In this document: one piece after another, positions 1 to 8,511 of the stretch | How the letters are laid out: every line of letters begins with the position of its first letter | Numbering within the stretch: the first letter of the stretch is position 1 | Source: Rubripirellula lacrimiformis | Lineage (GTDB): Bacteria > Planctomycetota > Planctomycetia > Pirellulales > Pirellulaceae | Direction of reading: 5' to 3' | DNA length: 64,000 bases | Assembly (NCBI RefSeq): GCF_007741535.1 | Contig: NZ_CP036525.1 | Location: forward strand, 2,108,001 to 2,172,000 | Program-made: the position numbers and the translations under genes | The notes under the pieces: model-generated | What the model saw: the letters and a program-made list of their open reading frames with translations, nothing else | Database searches by the model: none | Told to the model about the DNA's origin: nothing

Positions 1-2371
1 TGTCGAACGAGACGCCCTGGATACGGCTGGCCGTGCCCACAAAGCATTTTTCGATGACTTCGTCGCGAAGTCCAAGTGCCTCGAAGATCTGAGCACCCTT
101 GTAGCTTTGCAGCGTGCTGATGCCCATCTTGGCCATGACCTTCAACATGCCCTTGGCAACGCCCTTGCGATAGGCTGCGACGACTTTATCGTCGTCCAGT
201 TTTGGATCCATCAGCCCGTCCAATCGAGCCTGCCATAGCGATTCGAACGCCAGGTATGGGTTGATGCCATCGGCACCGTATCCGATCAACAGGCAGTGGT
301 GATGGACTTCCCGAGCTTCGCCCGATTCGACTACCAAACCGATTCGTGTCCGCTTGGCTTGGTTGACCAGGTGGTGGTGAACGGCACCGGTGGCCAAAAG
401 AGCGCTGACAGGCACGCGGTCGTGCGAAACCCGGCGATCGCTTAGGACAACCAGTTGGATGCCTTTGTCGGCCGCGTCTTCGGCTTCGGCTGCGATCCGA
501 TCCAACGTCTTCTTCAGCCCGGCTTTGCCTTCGCTGCGATCGAACGTGATGTCGATCACCCGGCTGTGCCATCCTTCGTAATCGATGTGCTTCAGTGCAG
601 CGATCTCTTCATTGGTCAAGATCGGGTGATCGACCAGCAATCGGTGACAATGTTCGGGAGTTGCATCCAGCAGGTTTTGCTCGGGGCCGATGTAGCACTC
701 CAGCGACATGATGACTTCTTCGCGGATCGAATCGATCGACGGGTTGGTCACCTGAGCGAACAGTTGCTTGAAGTAGTCATAGATCATCCGTGGCTTGTCT
801 GACAAACACGCTAGCGCACTGTCGTTGCCCATCGATCCGACGGGGTCACGCAGTTCCGATACCAGCGGTCGAAGCATGAATTTCATGGTTTCGGTGGTGT
901 ACCCAAACGCTTGCATCCGTGGCAGCAGCGTGTCGCCGTCGAAACCGTGAGGTTCGTTTTGTGGGTTCAGGTCGGACAGGCGAATGCGTTGCTCTTTCAA
1001 CCAGTCGCCATACGGCATCCGGTGCGCAAATTCGCTCTTCAGTTCTTCGTCGGGAATCAAACGGCCTTGTTCGAAGTCCACCAAGAACATCTTGCCCGGT
1101 TGCAGGCGGCCCTTTTCTTTGACGATCGCAGGGTCGACCGGCAACACGCCGACTTCGCTGGCCATGATGACGCGATCATCGTGCGTGATGTAATAGCGGC
1201 TAGGACGTAGGCCGTTTCGGTCCAGTGTCGCACCGATGTAGTGTCCGTCGGTGAACGCGATCGATGCGGGGCCGTCCCAAGGTTCCATCATGCAGCTGAA
1301 ATACTCATAGAACGCACGCTTTTCTTCGTCCATCGTTTCGTGCTTTTGCCACGCCTCGGGGACCATCATCATGATGGCCTCTTGCAGCGTACGGCCGTTC
1401 ATCAGCATGAATTCCAGCACGTTGTCGAACGTGCCCGAGTCGCTGCCGTTGGGCTCGATGACAGGGAACAACTTCTGTAGTTCGTCGCCAAACAACTTGC
1501 TTTCAGCAGAGCCTTCGCGAGCTCGCATCCAGTTCTTGTTTCCACGCAGCGTGTTGATCTCGCCATTGTGGCTCATGAAACGCAGCGGTTGGGCACGGTC
1601 CCAGCTGGGGAACGTGTTGGTCGAAAAACGACTGTGCACCATCGCCAAGTGCGTTTCGAAATCTTCGTCACGTAGGTCGGGGAAATATGGCAACACTTGG
1701 GCGGGGGTTAGCATGCCCTTGTAGATGATGACCTTGGTGCTCAGCGAGCAGATGTAGAACATCAACGCCTGCTTCAGCTTGCTAGACGGTCCACGCAGTT
1801 GGTGGCTAGCCTGTTTGTGGATCATGTACAGTTTGCGATCGAACGCATCGTCCTTCAGTCCATCGGCTGCGCCGACGAATAGCTGTTCGATGAAGGGTTC
1901 GCTTTTGCGAGCGGTCGGTCCGACGTCGGCCAAGTCCGTCATCTGTGGAACGTCTCGCCAACCGATGAACTTCTGGCCCGACTCGGCGATCAATGTTTCG
2001 ATCGTCGACTTGCAGGTCGCTCGTTCGGCTTCGTCGCGAGGTAGGAAAACCAGACCAGCGGCAAAGCTGCCGGGGGCAGGCAGGTCGACACCGAGATCGG
2101 CTTTGGCGACTTTGCGGAGGAACTTGTGAGGCAGGCCGCACATGATGCCCGAGCCGTCGCCGGTGTTGGTTTCGCAGCCACAAGCACCGCGGTGGTCCAT
2201 GTTCTGCAGAATGGTGTCCGCGTCAATCACATTCTGGTGACTGGGGATTCCCTTGATGTGCGCGATGAAACCGACGCCACAGGCATCTTTTTCTTGCTCT
2301 GGGTCGTACAGGCCTTGCGCTGGCGGCAGGTGAAAGAGAGGAGTGTTGTCGCTATTTCCGTTGTTCATCAT
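1..2371 (-). CDS. gltB: Glutamate synthase large subunit, 5' part (cut by window edge)
   Basis: The reading frame starts at the ATG whose complement lies at 2369-2371 and stays open to the window edge, giving about 790 residues of an enzyme normally near 1500. It makes glutamate from glutamine and 2-oxoglutarate in ammonia assimilation. The N-terminal class II glutamine amidotransferase domain is clear: a short propeptide of about 30 residues precedes KDACGVGF, whose Cys31 is the expected catalytic nucleophile after processing. HSRFSTNTFPSW, SHNGEINTLRGN and the later GISTLQSYKGAQIFEA stretch are family hallmarks. A second ATG lies one codon downstream. The FMN and iron-sulfur domains lie outside the window. 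A LysR-family gene sits 142 bp upstream on the same strand. Confidence 0.95.
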   Translation of the reverse strand, partial: MMNNGNSDNTPLFHLPPAQGLYDPEQEKDACGVGFIAHIKGIPSHQNVIDADTILQNMDHRGACGCETNTGDGSGIMCGLPHKFLRKVAKADLGVDLPAPGSFAAGLVFLPRDEAERATCKSTIETLIAESGQKFIGWRDVPQMTDLADVGPTARKSEPFIEQLFVGAADGLKDDAFDRKLYMIHKQASHQLRGPSSKLKQALMFYICSLSTKVIIYKGMLTPAQVLPYFPDLRDEDFETHLAMVHSRFSTNTFPSWDRAQPLRFMSHNGEINTLRGNKNWMRAREGSAESKLFGDELQKLFPVIEPNGSDSGTFDNVLEFMLMNGRTLQEAIMMMVPEAWQKHETMDEEKRAFYEYFSCMMEPWDGPASIAFTDGHYIGATLDRNGLRPSRYYITHDDRVIMASEVGVLPVDPAIVKEKGRLQPGKMFLVDFEQGRLIPDEELKSEFAHRMPYGDWLKEQRIRLSDLNPQNEPHGFDGDTLLPRMQAFGYTTETMKFMLRPLVSELRDPVGSMGNDSALACLSDKPRMIYDYFKQLFAQVTNPSIDSIREEVIMSLECYIGPEQNLLDATPEHCHRLLVDHPILTNEEIAALKHIDYEGWHSRVIDITFDRSEGKAGLKKTLDRIAAEAEDAADKGIQLVVLSDRRVSHDRVPVSALLATGAVHHHLVNQAKRTRIGLVVESGEAREVHHHCLLIGYGADGINPYLAFESLWQARLDGLMDPKLDDDKVVAAYRKGVAKGMLKVMAKMGISTLQSYKGAQIFEALGLRDEVIEKCFVGTASRIQGVSFD

Positions 2372-2513
2372 TTTCTATCTCTTGTTCCAGTCAAAGATTG
2401 TATTGCTGTCGACCGTAGGTCCTGTTGATCGAAGGATTCGGTCGCTTCCGAGGCGGGCACCGGGGGTGCGGCCGCGGATGCGGAATCTGGTTCGATCGCA
2501 ACGATCGGGGGTC

Positions 2514-3488
2514 TCAAGCGACGATCGAAGTGCCGTTGCCGGCTTCGATCGAACCGCTTTCCGCAGCAGCCTTGCGGCTGCCGGATTTGCTCTTTATTTC
2601 CGATTCAATCGCTCGTCCAAGCAGTAATGAACCGAACTCGTTGGCGGCTCGGCTAAGACGTCCTGATCGACGGAAGATCATTCCAAGCGGACGCGTCATG
2701 CGCCACTCTCTGCAGGCCACTACGCGTAGCGAGCCATTGGCTGTTTCGCGGCGTACCGCCGCCTCGGGGATGATTCCCATGCCACGATTGGCTTGGATTG
2801 CCCGAATCATCGAATCCACGTTGTCAAACTCCATCCGGACGTTGACCGCAACGCCCGCGCGAGCCAAACAGCGATCGATTTCTTGTCGCAAAATCAACTC
2901 GCGGTCGAACCCGATCATGTCGGATCCGCGAAGCTGGTCCAGCGTCATCTGACGCTTTTCAGCCAGAGGATGCTCGGCTGAACAGACGATCCGCATCGGC
3001 TCTTGCTGCCAGGGAATGCACTGGATTCGCTTGGTGCTCTTGGGAAAGCTTACCAGTCCGAAGTCAACTTCGCCCTCGGTGGTCATTTCCACCACCCGAT
3101 CGGCGGACCCGAACTCGGTCATCACGTCGACTTCGGGATGCAGTCTGGCGAACGCTTCGGTCGCCGCCGGCATGTAGCTCAAGCCCACCGAAACGATCGT
3201 TCCGATGGTGATTCGGCCACGAAGGGTGCAGCTGATACTGCGGACTTCTTCCTCTAGCCGCTGGTAACTGCGAAGCACGCCACGCAGACCGCTGAGGTAG
3301 GTTTGCCCTTCGGGCGTCAGAACCAGCGGTCGCTTGGAACGGTCGATCAACCGCACGCCGAGCGATTCTTCCAGGTGCCCGATCGCCTGGCTGGCGGCAC
3401 TCTGGGTCAAATCGTGAGCCTCCGCAGCTTTCGAAAAGCTACGTTGCTCGGCAATCGTGCAGAAAAGTTCAAGCGTTCGTAGGTGCAA
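2514..3488 (-). CDS. LysR-family transcriptional regulator
   Basis: This 324-residue protein has the LysR plan: an N-terminal winged helix-turn-helix over residues 1-60 (SFSKAAEAHDLTQSAASQAI), a linker helix, then a two-lobed periplasmic-binding-protein-like effector domain from about residue 90 to 295. The start is a TTG; no ATG fits the family's N-terminus better. The last 30 residues are a low-complexity Ser/Gly/Ala tail not typical of the family. It lies upstream of and co-directional with gltB, so a GltC-like role in nitrogen control is possible, but that rests only on position. A LysR-type dyad lies 27-41 bp upstream of the start, suggesting autoregulation. The effector is unknown. Confidence 0.9.
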   Translation of the reverse strand: MHLRTLELFCTIAEQRSFSKAAEAHDLTQSAASQAIGHLEESLGVRLIDRSKRPLVLTPEGQTYLSGLRGVLRSYQRLEEEVRSISCTLRGRITIGTIVSVGLSYMPAATEAFARLHPEVDVMTEFGSADRVVEMTTEGEVDFGLVSFPKSTKRIQCIPWQQEPMRIVCSAEHPLAEKRQMTLDQLRGSDMIGFDRELILRQEIDRCLARAGVAVNVRMEFDNVDSMIRAIQANRGMGIIPEAAVRRETANGSLRVVACREWRMTRPLGMIFRRSGRLSRAANEFGSLLLGRAIESEIKSKSGSRKAAAESGSIEAGNGTSIVA

Positions 3489-3514
3489 AGATCCGGGCTG
3501 CTAAAATATCTTGT

Positions 3515-3529
3515 ATTAGTTTGTCTAAT
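3515..3529. promoter_or_regulatory. Candidate LysR-type binding box
   Basis: The sequence reads ATTAG-N5-CTAAT, a perfect 5-bp dyad matching the T-N11-A motif bound by LysR regulators. It lies directly upstream of the LysR gene start at 3488, where autoregulatory sites usually sit. AT-rich sequence (TATTTTAG on the minus strand) between it and the start could hold the -10 region. Binding is inferred from position and symmetry only. Confidence 0.45.
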
Positions 3530-3621
3530 GTTGCGGGCCTCAGCATGAAACCCTTTGATCGCAAGTTAAATCGCAACCCTTTGTTCGTCAATAGCTGCGT
3601 CCACTTGGTTGCCCTGAATCC

Positions 3622-3882
3622 CTAGGCCGCAGAACCGCGCCAACGCTTCGGTAGTGTGAATGCGTACAGTACCGTGATGGCACCGCCGGACAGGAATGCC
3701 CAAGGCATCCACTCCTTGGGCCGCCAAACACTGACATTGCTTGTGGGGATGCCAGCGGGATTGATGAACGACGATGGCCGGGTATCGCCCGCTGCGTATA
3801 GATTGGCGCTGTCAATCAGCAGAAATTCGACGCCTAGGATGACGGCCATGATGCCCAGGGCGATGAAAATTGAACGTCGCAT
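3622..3882 (-). CDS. Small two-helix membrane protein of unknown function
   Basis: This 86-residue protein has a hydrophobic N-terminal segment (about residues 4-27, FIALGIMAVILGVEFLLI), a polar loop with a PKEWMPW stretch, and a second hydrophobic segment (about 62-76, AFLSGGAITVLYAF) ending in a basic tail. It probably spans the inner membrane twice with the loop outside. I do not recognise the family. It stands alone between the LysR gene and the amidase gene, both on the same strand. The clean membrane topology and lack of competing frames support it being real. Confidence 0.6.
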   Translation of the reverse strand: MRRSIFIALGIMAVILGVEFLLIDSANLYAAGDTRPSSFINPAGIPTSNVSVWRPKEWMPWAFLSGGAITVLYAFTLPKRWRGSAA

Positions 3883-4051
3883 TCGATTGCTCTCTCGCAG
3901 GATCCAGAAGGCCGAAAACTCCTTCTTGAGTTATCGGCGTTTGGCTTGCTAGCAACGTAAAAAAGTCGGCCTGCCCGCATCGATGTCCCAGCCCTTAGGA
4001 CCGCTATTGGTGGATCCAGCGGTGGCGGACCCGCCGAGATGGCGGGAACCT

Positions 4052-4079
4052 GGGATGGGGGGGCTGGGGGGGGGCTGGG
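4052..4079 (+). other. G-quadruplex-prone G-run cluster
   Basis: Four runs of 3, 7, 9 and 3 guanines, separated by 2-bp AT or CT spacers, occupy 28 bases. This fits a short-loop G-quadruplex consensus on the plus strand. It lies in the 263-bp gap between the small membrane protein gene and aguB, downstream of the aguB stop codon. Confidence 0.6.
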
Positions 4080-4097
4080 AGGCTGCGGCGTATCCGT

Positions 4098-4124
4098 CGA
4101 TGGCGTCCGGATTGGACGCCATCG
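4098..4124 (-). terminator. 11-bp perfect hairpin downstream of aguB
   Basis: An 11-bp inverted repeat (4098-4108 and 4114-4124) with a 5-base GGATT loop starts 22 bp past the aguB stop codon. No T-tract follows on the minus strand, so it is not a canonical intrinsic terminator. It may stabilise the 3' end of the mRNA or act with the G-rich block beyond it. Confidence 0.4.
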
Positions 4125-4145
4125 GCTCTGCGGAATTGCAGCCGC

Positions 4146-5012
4146 CTAGTCCAGATATCGTTTGGTCAGGCCTTGGTAGGCGTCGATTCGGCGGTCTCGC
4201 AAAAACGGCCAGTGGGTTCGGACGACGTCGATTTCGCCGAGCTGGCAATCGGTGGTCACCAGCCCATCGTCAACACTGCCGGCCTGGGCCACCACCTCGC
4301 CGCGCGGAGATGCGATGAAGGATGATCCCCAGAATTCCAATCGGCCTTCGATTCCCACGCGATTGGGGGCGCCGAGCCAAAGTCCGTTGGCGATCGCGTG
4401 TGCTCGCATGGCGGTCCGCCAAGCGTCTTGTTGGCCTGCCCCGAATTCGTCTTTCTCTTCGTCAATCCAGCCGATCGCAGTGGGGTACAGCAGGATTTCG
4501 GCGCCAGCCAACGCGAACAATCGAGCCGCTTCGGGATACCATTGATCCCAGCAAATGCCCACGCCCAGTTTCGCATAGCGAGTCTGGATGGGGGTAAATC
4601 CTAGATCACCGGGCGTGAAGTAGAACTTTTCGTAGAACAACGGGTCATCGGGAATGTGCATCTTGCGATAGGTCCCGGCGACACTGCCGTCGGCGTCCAG
4701 AACGGCAACCGTGTTGTGGTACAGCCCAGGTGCCCGTCGTTCGAACAGCGGCGCGACGATCACAACCTCGCGTTTGGCCGCGATTTTGGCTAGCGTCTGA
4801 GTGGTTGGACCGGGGATCGCTTCGGCCAGATCAAACATCCGATGATCTTCGGCTTGGCACGGATATGGGCCGGTGAACAGTTCCTGCAGGCAAACGATCT
4901 GGGCTCCGTCATCGGCGGCCTTTTCGATCCAATGCACGGCTGCGTCAACGCAGGCCTGTGTCGAACCGGCGTCTCGCATTTGCACCAACGATAAGCGAAC
5001 ATTGCGTGTCAC
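4146..5012 (-). CDS. aguB: N-carbamoylputrescine amidase
   Basis: This 288-residue carbon-nitrogen hydrolase is predicted to hydrolyse N-carbamoylputrescine to putrescine, ammonia and CO2 in the arginine-decarboxylase route of polyamine synthesis. The nitrilase triad is present: Glu44 (CLQELF), Lys117 (YRKMHIPDD) and Cys154 (GICWDQWYPE). The CWDQW and MHIPDDP contexts are typical of the plant and bacterial AguB group rather than of nitrilases or beta-ureidopropionases. The start is GTG at 5012, with GAAGG eight bases upstream. The gene is divergent from bioD with only 41 bp between the starts, so the two promoters must be compact or overlapping. No agmatine deiminase gene is in the window. 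Confidence 0.92.
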   Translation of the reverse strand: MTRNVRLSLVQMRDAGSTQACVDAAVHWIEKAADDGAQIVCLQELFTGPYPCQAEDHRMFDLAEAIPGPTTQTLAKIAAKREVVIVAPLFERRAPGLYHNTVAVLDADGSVAGTYRKMHIPDDPLFYEKFYFTPGDLGFTPIQTRYAKLGVGICWDQWYPEAARLFALAGAEILLYPTAIGWIDEEKDEFGAGQQDAWRTAMRAHAIANGLWLGAPNRVGIEGRLEFWGSSFIASPRGEVVAQAGSVDDGLVTTDCQLGEIDVVRTHWPFLRDRRIDAYQGLTKRYLD

Positions 5013-5053
5013 AAGCCAAACCTTCAGTGATCAATCGGAAATAGAGCCCAAAC

Positions 5054-5794
5054 ATGACGTCGCCCCATGGTACGCCGCCGACCTTGTTTTTTGCAGGCAC
5101 CGACACCGATGTGGGGAAAACTTATGTCGCCTGCCTGGTGACCAAAGTCATCGCCGAGCGAGGGCGAGTGGTGGGTGTCTACAAACCGGTGGCCAGTGGG
5201 TGCCGGGAAGTCGACGGGGTGCGGATCGCCGACGATGCAGTCGCGCTGGCTGGGGCGGCTGGTTGTCCCGACGCGATGGACGTCGTTTGTCCGCAGCGGT
5301 TCTTAGCTCCTTTGGCACCTCCGGCGGCGGCGGCGGCGGAAGGCCGGGGCGTCGACAGCGATTTGCTTTTTCGCGGAGCGGATGCCTGGGCGGGCAATTG
5401 CGATGCGTTGATCATCGAGGGCGCCGGTGGTCTTTTCAGTCCGCTAGCCGATGGCGTGCTGAATATTGATCTAGCCCTGAAGTTTGACGGTTGCAAACTA
5501 ATCATCGTGGCCGCCAATCGGTTGGGGGCAATCCACCAAACTTTGGCGACCATCGCGGCGGCGCGTCACCGTGGGTTGAATCCCGATGGAGTCATCCTCT
5601 GTGATCCAACTGGACAAACCGATGGATCCATCGATGGCAATGCGGATCAGATTGCTCGTTATACCGACGTGCCCATACTGGCCGTGGTGCCCTATCAGTC
5701 TTTGGACGCGGATTGTGTCGACGCCGGTTCGTTTGACGATGTTTTGGGCGGTCTGGCTTTCACAAATTTCATCGACGCACTGTTCATGCAGTAG
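5054..5794 (+). CDS. bioD: Dethiobiotin synthetase
   Basis: This ATP-dependent synthetase closes the ureido ring of dethiobiotin from 7,8-diaminopelargonic acid and CO2, the penultimate step of biotin synthesis. The 246-residue length fits the family. The P-loop is GTDTDVGKT at residues 15-23, a BioD hallmark, followed by YKPVASG with the substrate-binding lysine and IIEGAGG for the second nucleotide-binding segment. No other biotin gene is nearby, so it appears as a stand-alone gene. Its last 100 bp overlap the 3' end of the convergent msrB gene, and both reading frames stay intact through the overlap. Confidence 0.95.
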   Translation: MTSPHGTPPTLFFAGTDTDVGKTYVACLVTKVIAERGRVVGVYKPVASGCREVDGVRIADDAVALAGAAGCPDAMDVVCPQRFLAPLAPPAAAAAEGRGVDSDLLFRGADAWAGNCDALIIEGAGGLFSPLADGVLNIDLALKFDGCKLIIVAANRLGAIHQTLATIAAARHRGLNPDGVILCDPTGQTDGSIDGNADQIARYTDVPILAVVPYQSLDADCVDAGSFDDVLGGLAFTNFIDALFMQ

Positions 5795-6330
5795 CGTTTG
5801 CCGGTTGGTGGTGGACCGTCGTTGAAAACATGTCCAAGGTGGGCATTGCATCGCGAGCAATGAACTTCGGTACGGGAATAGAAGAAATAGTTGTCCGTCT
5901 TGTATCCCACGTGATCAGCTTTCAGCGGTGCATAGAAGCTGGGCCACCCGGTTCCCGATTTGAACTTGGTTTTGCTGTCGAACAGATCGCGGCCGCAGAC
6001 AACGCATTCGTAGTGGCCATCGTCTTTGTTGTTCCAGTACTTGTTCCGAAAGGCAGGTTCGGTCGCTTCGTTTTGGGTCACGTCGAATTCGATTCGAGTC
6101 AACGATCGTCGCAGGCTAGATTCCGATTTCGGCACATAAGTGCTTTCGTCGTCGTCGGCGGCTTCGTCGGTATCTTCGGCGGACTTCAGTTGCGACTCGG
6201 GCGCCTTAGTGCTTTCGTCGGCTCGTGTTGTTAGGCTGCTCGATGCTATCAGGAGGACGATGATCGCGACGGCCGCTGATCCCGTTTTGAATCGGAACGA
6301 TTCGGCGATGTGGCGGAGGGTAGATTTCAT
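5695..6330 (-). CDS. msrB: Exported peptide-methionine (R)-S-oxide reductase
   Basis: This enzyme reduces methionine-R-sulfoxide in proteins. An N-terminal hydrophobic segment (residues 18-33) suggests export or membrane anchoring, and is followed by an acidic linker (about 38-70). The MsrB domain spans about residues 72-192, with zinc cysteines C109/C112 (CVVC) and C158/C161 (CSRC), the SGTGWPSF motif and the catalytic Cys181 in RYCMNSAS. A 20-residue polar tail after the domain is encoded in the stretch that overlaps bioD. Activity outside the cytoplasm would need a periplasmic electron donor, which is not visible here. Confidence 0.93.
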   Translation of the reverse strand: MKSTLRHIAESFRFKTGSAAVAIIVLLIASSSLTTRADESTKAPESQLKSAEDTDEAADDDESTYVPKSESSLRRSLTRIEFDVTQNEATEPAFRNKYWNNKDDGHYECVVCGRDLFDSKTKFKSGTGWPSFYAPLKADHVGYKTDNYFFYSRTEVHCSRCNAHLGHVFNDGPPPTGKRYCMNSASMKFVKARPPKTSSNEPASTQSASKD

Positions 6331-6397
6331 CAGGTGGGACTCCAGCTTAGGTGGGCGTTACCGAAAGCACGCCGCTTGAGATGCAAGACCGAAAGCG

Positions 6398-6565
6398 TCA
6401 CGAAAACAGGCCCTCAGCCGCCTCTCGGATCTTGCGACTGATGGTTACAATGTCGGTACCGGGGCTGGGTCCGTCATGATTGCGCCAGCCGTCGTCTGGA
6501 AAGCCGCCGAAACGCTCGGATCGGCGATACAGACTGCCCCCCCATTCTAACTTGCCCTTTTCCAT
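6398..6565 (-). CDS. Possible 55-residue protein of unknown function
   Basis: An ATG at 6565 opens a 55-codon frame ending at 6398 on the minus strand, upstream of msrB in the same direction. The translation is rich in Gly, Arg, Trp and Asp (for example GGSLYRRSERFGGFPDDGWR), which looks more like protein than random frame. However, its start codon overlaps the ATG of the divergent ABC gene within a CATG, so one of the two starts may be wrong. I do not recognise it. Confidence 0.25.
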   Translation of the reverse strand: MEKGKLEWGGSLYRRSERFGGFPDDGWRNHDGPSPGTDIVTISRKIREAAEGLFS

Positions 6566-7763
6566 GTCCCAAGTCGAACTTCGCAATATCGAGTCGACGT
6601 TGGGGGGAAACGTAGTGTTAAGAGGCCTGGATTTCGTCATTCCGCCCGAAATACTCGCTCAAGCGCCGCAACCCTACGTCGTCTTTCTGGGTGCCAGCGG
6701 AAGCGGGAAATCGACCACGCTGAAAATCATCGCGGGTCTGCAGGCGGCGGATTCTGGAAACGTCATCATCGACGGACGTGACGTGGGCGGTGTGCCAGCA
6801 CGCGATCGAGGGGTCGCGATGGTGTTCCAGCAGGATGCTTTGTACCCCCATCTGACGATCCGAGAAACGTTGGCGACGACGGTTCGATCGGTGGCTGATC
6901 GGTCGGTTCGGCAATCTCAACTGGATCAGGCAATCGAGTTGACGGGGATCGCCGCGATCGTTGATCGGTATCCGGATGGGCTCAGTGGGGGGGAGCTGCG
7001 TCGGGCTGCGATTGCAAAGGCGATCGCTCGAAATGCACCGGTGCGATTGTTGGACGAACCGCTTTCCGCCCTGGATGGCCCGATACGACATGCCTTGGCC
7101 GGCGACCTGAAACGCTGGCATTCGCAGCAGCCCGGTCTGACCATTCACGTCACGCATGACGGCGACGAAGCGATGCGGATGGCAGACGTCATTGCCGTGA
7201 TCGATGGTGGAACCATCGTCCAGATCGCCAAGCCCGAAACGATTTACGATGCGCCCGCTAGCCTAGCGGTGGCCAATGCGATTGGTTCGCCGCCGATCAA
7301 TCGGTTCCCGGCAATCATTCGTCGCGGCAAGATCGTTTCGCAAGACGAACGTGTTCAACTTGGAACGTTGAAGTGTCCGCAAGACGCCGCTACTGATCGT
7401 GCGGTGGTGTTGGCTGTTCGGCCCGATCGTTTTGTCATCGGAACATCGTTGGTTGGTGGTGTGGCCGCAGATGATTGGGGACTGTCTTGGTCGCCGCCAT
7501 TAGCGGATCGTTCCTGGTGCCGCGTGAGCCAGGGTGTGCAGTTGACTGCGCCGGTAGGTCCCGATGCGACACCTGGCGCCGGGTATCAAGGCGGCGGATC
7601 GAATCGTGACGGGCTAGATCGCAATTGGGCGACAGCCGTCCTGTCGCCCGCACCCACTGTGCCCCTGGATGGCGAGCTTGTGTTGTCCGCGTCCGTGGGC
7701 GACGTTCATGTGTTCGACGCGTCAACGGGGATGCGGATCGAAGGTGTCCACGTTGATGGATGA
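6564..7763 (+). CDS. ABC transporter ATP-binding protein (sugar-importer MalK/UgpC type)
   Basis: This ABC ATPase of about 399 residues has Walker A GASGSGKST (43-51), a Q-loop near 89-90, signature LSGGE (140-144), Walker B RLLDEP (161-166) and the switch His198. A C-terminal part of about 170 residues resembles the regulatory OB-like domain of MalK-type ATPases, with the DAPASLAVANAIGSPPIN stretch typical of that group. I chose ATG 6564 because it puts the protein start just before the first beta strand; longer upstream starts add non-homologous residues. It overlaps the next gene by 8 bp. No permease of its own type is adjacent, so its partners are unknown. Confidence 0.85.
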   Translation: MSQVELRNIESTLGGNVVLRGLDFVIPPEILAQAPQPYVVFLGASGSGKSTTLKIIAGLQAADSGNVIIDGRDVGGVPARDRGVAMVFQQDALYPHLTIRETLATTVRSVADRSVRQSQLDQAIELTGIAAIVDRYPDGLSGGELRRAAIAKAIARNAPVRLLDEPLSALDGPIRHALAGDLKRWHSQQPGLTIHVTHDGDEAMRMADVIAVIDGGTIVQIAKPETIYDAPASLAVANAIGSPPINRFPAIIRRGKIVSQDERVQLGTLKCPQDAATDRAVVLAVRPDRFVIGTSLVGGVAADDWGLSWSPPLADRSWCRVSQGVQLTAPVGPDATPGAGYQGGGSNRDGLDRNWATAVLSPAPTVPLDGELVLSASVGDVHVFDASTGMRIEGVHVDG

Positions 7764-8511
7764 ATGGATTTCGTTGTTGCCGATCACGATGATCTTGTGC
7801 TTCGGTATTTTTGTTCAGTCGGCAGCTGGCTTCGCGGCCGGCTTGCTGATTGTTCCCGCATTACTTTGGTGTGGTTACACGATTCCAGCGGCCCAGGCTG
7901 CGATGTTGGTTGCGACGATCCCCCAGAACGTTTGGGGCGTTTGGTCCCTGCGTGATTCCATCTCGCCCCGGCGAGTGGTCTGGCCCGCATTGGCCCGCGT
8001 TCTTTTCTTGCCTGTCGGCGTGATGTTGCTGTATTCGATGGAGTCGCTGCCGACCGATAGCATCCGACAGATTGTCGGTGGGGTCGTGCTGGCCGCGACG
8101 CTGGCGATCATGTGGTTCAACCCAGTGCCCCGAAGTTCGCTGCATCCGATTTGGGCGTGGCTCGCGTTTCCCGTTTCGGGATTTTTGCAGGGAGTGGTGG
8201 GAATGGGAGGGCCTGTGATGGTGTTCTGGGTCCAGGCTCACGATTGGGATTCCAAGCAGACGCGAGGATTCCTGTTCACGATGTATCTGATCAGCATCAT
8301 TCCTGCGCTGGCGATTCTGTACATCGCTTTCGGCGACCGGATTGTTGCACCGGCGGTGTCAGCCGCGGCATCGATTCCGGTGTTATGGTTGAGCGCCATC
8401 ATGGGGCTGCGTTTCGGCACATGGTTGGGGACCGAGCGGCTGCGTCGATTGACATTGGTGCTGCTATTGCTGCTGGGCGTCTCCGGCGTGACAGCACCGT
8501 GGTGGCGATGA
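7756..8511 (+). CDS. TauE/SafE-family membrane permease
   Basis: This integral membrane protein of about 251 residues has roughly eight hydrophobic segments and the two half-repeats typical of TauE/SafE anion exporters. The first motif is SAAGFAAGLLIVPALL near the N-terminus and the second is GFLQGVVGMGGPVMVFW about halfway. Family members move sulfite, sulfoacetate or other organic anions; the substrate cannot be read from sequence. ATG 7756 lies inside the end of the ABC ATPase gene (8-bp overlap), so translation is probably coupled, although this family does not need an ATPase. The last codons (APWWR, stop) form the first unit of a 22-bp tandem repeat that continues past the stop. Confidence 0.88.
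   Translation: MDEWISLLPITMILCFGIFVQSAAGFAAGLLIVPALLWCGYTIPAAQAAMLVATIPQNVWGVWSLRDSISPRRVVWPALARVLFLPVGVMLLYSMESLPTDSIRQIVGGVVLAATLAIMWFNPVPRSSLHPIWAWLAFPVSGFLQGVVGMGGPVMVFWVQAHDWDSKQTRGFLFTMYLISIIPALAILYIAFGDRIVAPAVSAAASIPVLWLSAIMGLRFGTWLGTERLRRLTLVLLLLLGVSGVTAPWWR

Noticed and set aside
1371-2129. Plus-strand frames over the first 2.3 kb
   Set aside because: They are antisense shadows of the glutamate synthase frame, which shows continuous family homology on the minus strand.
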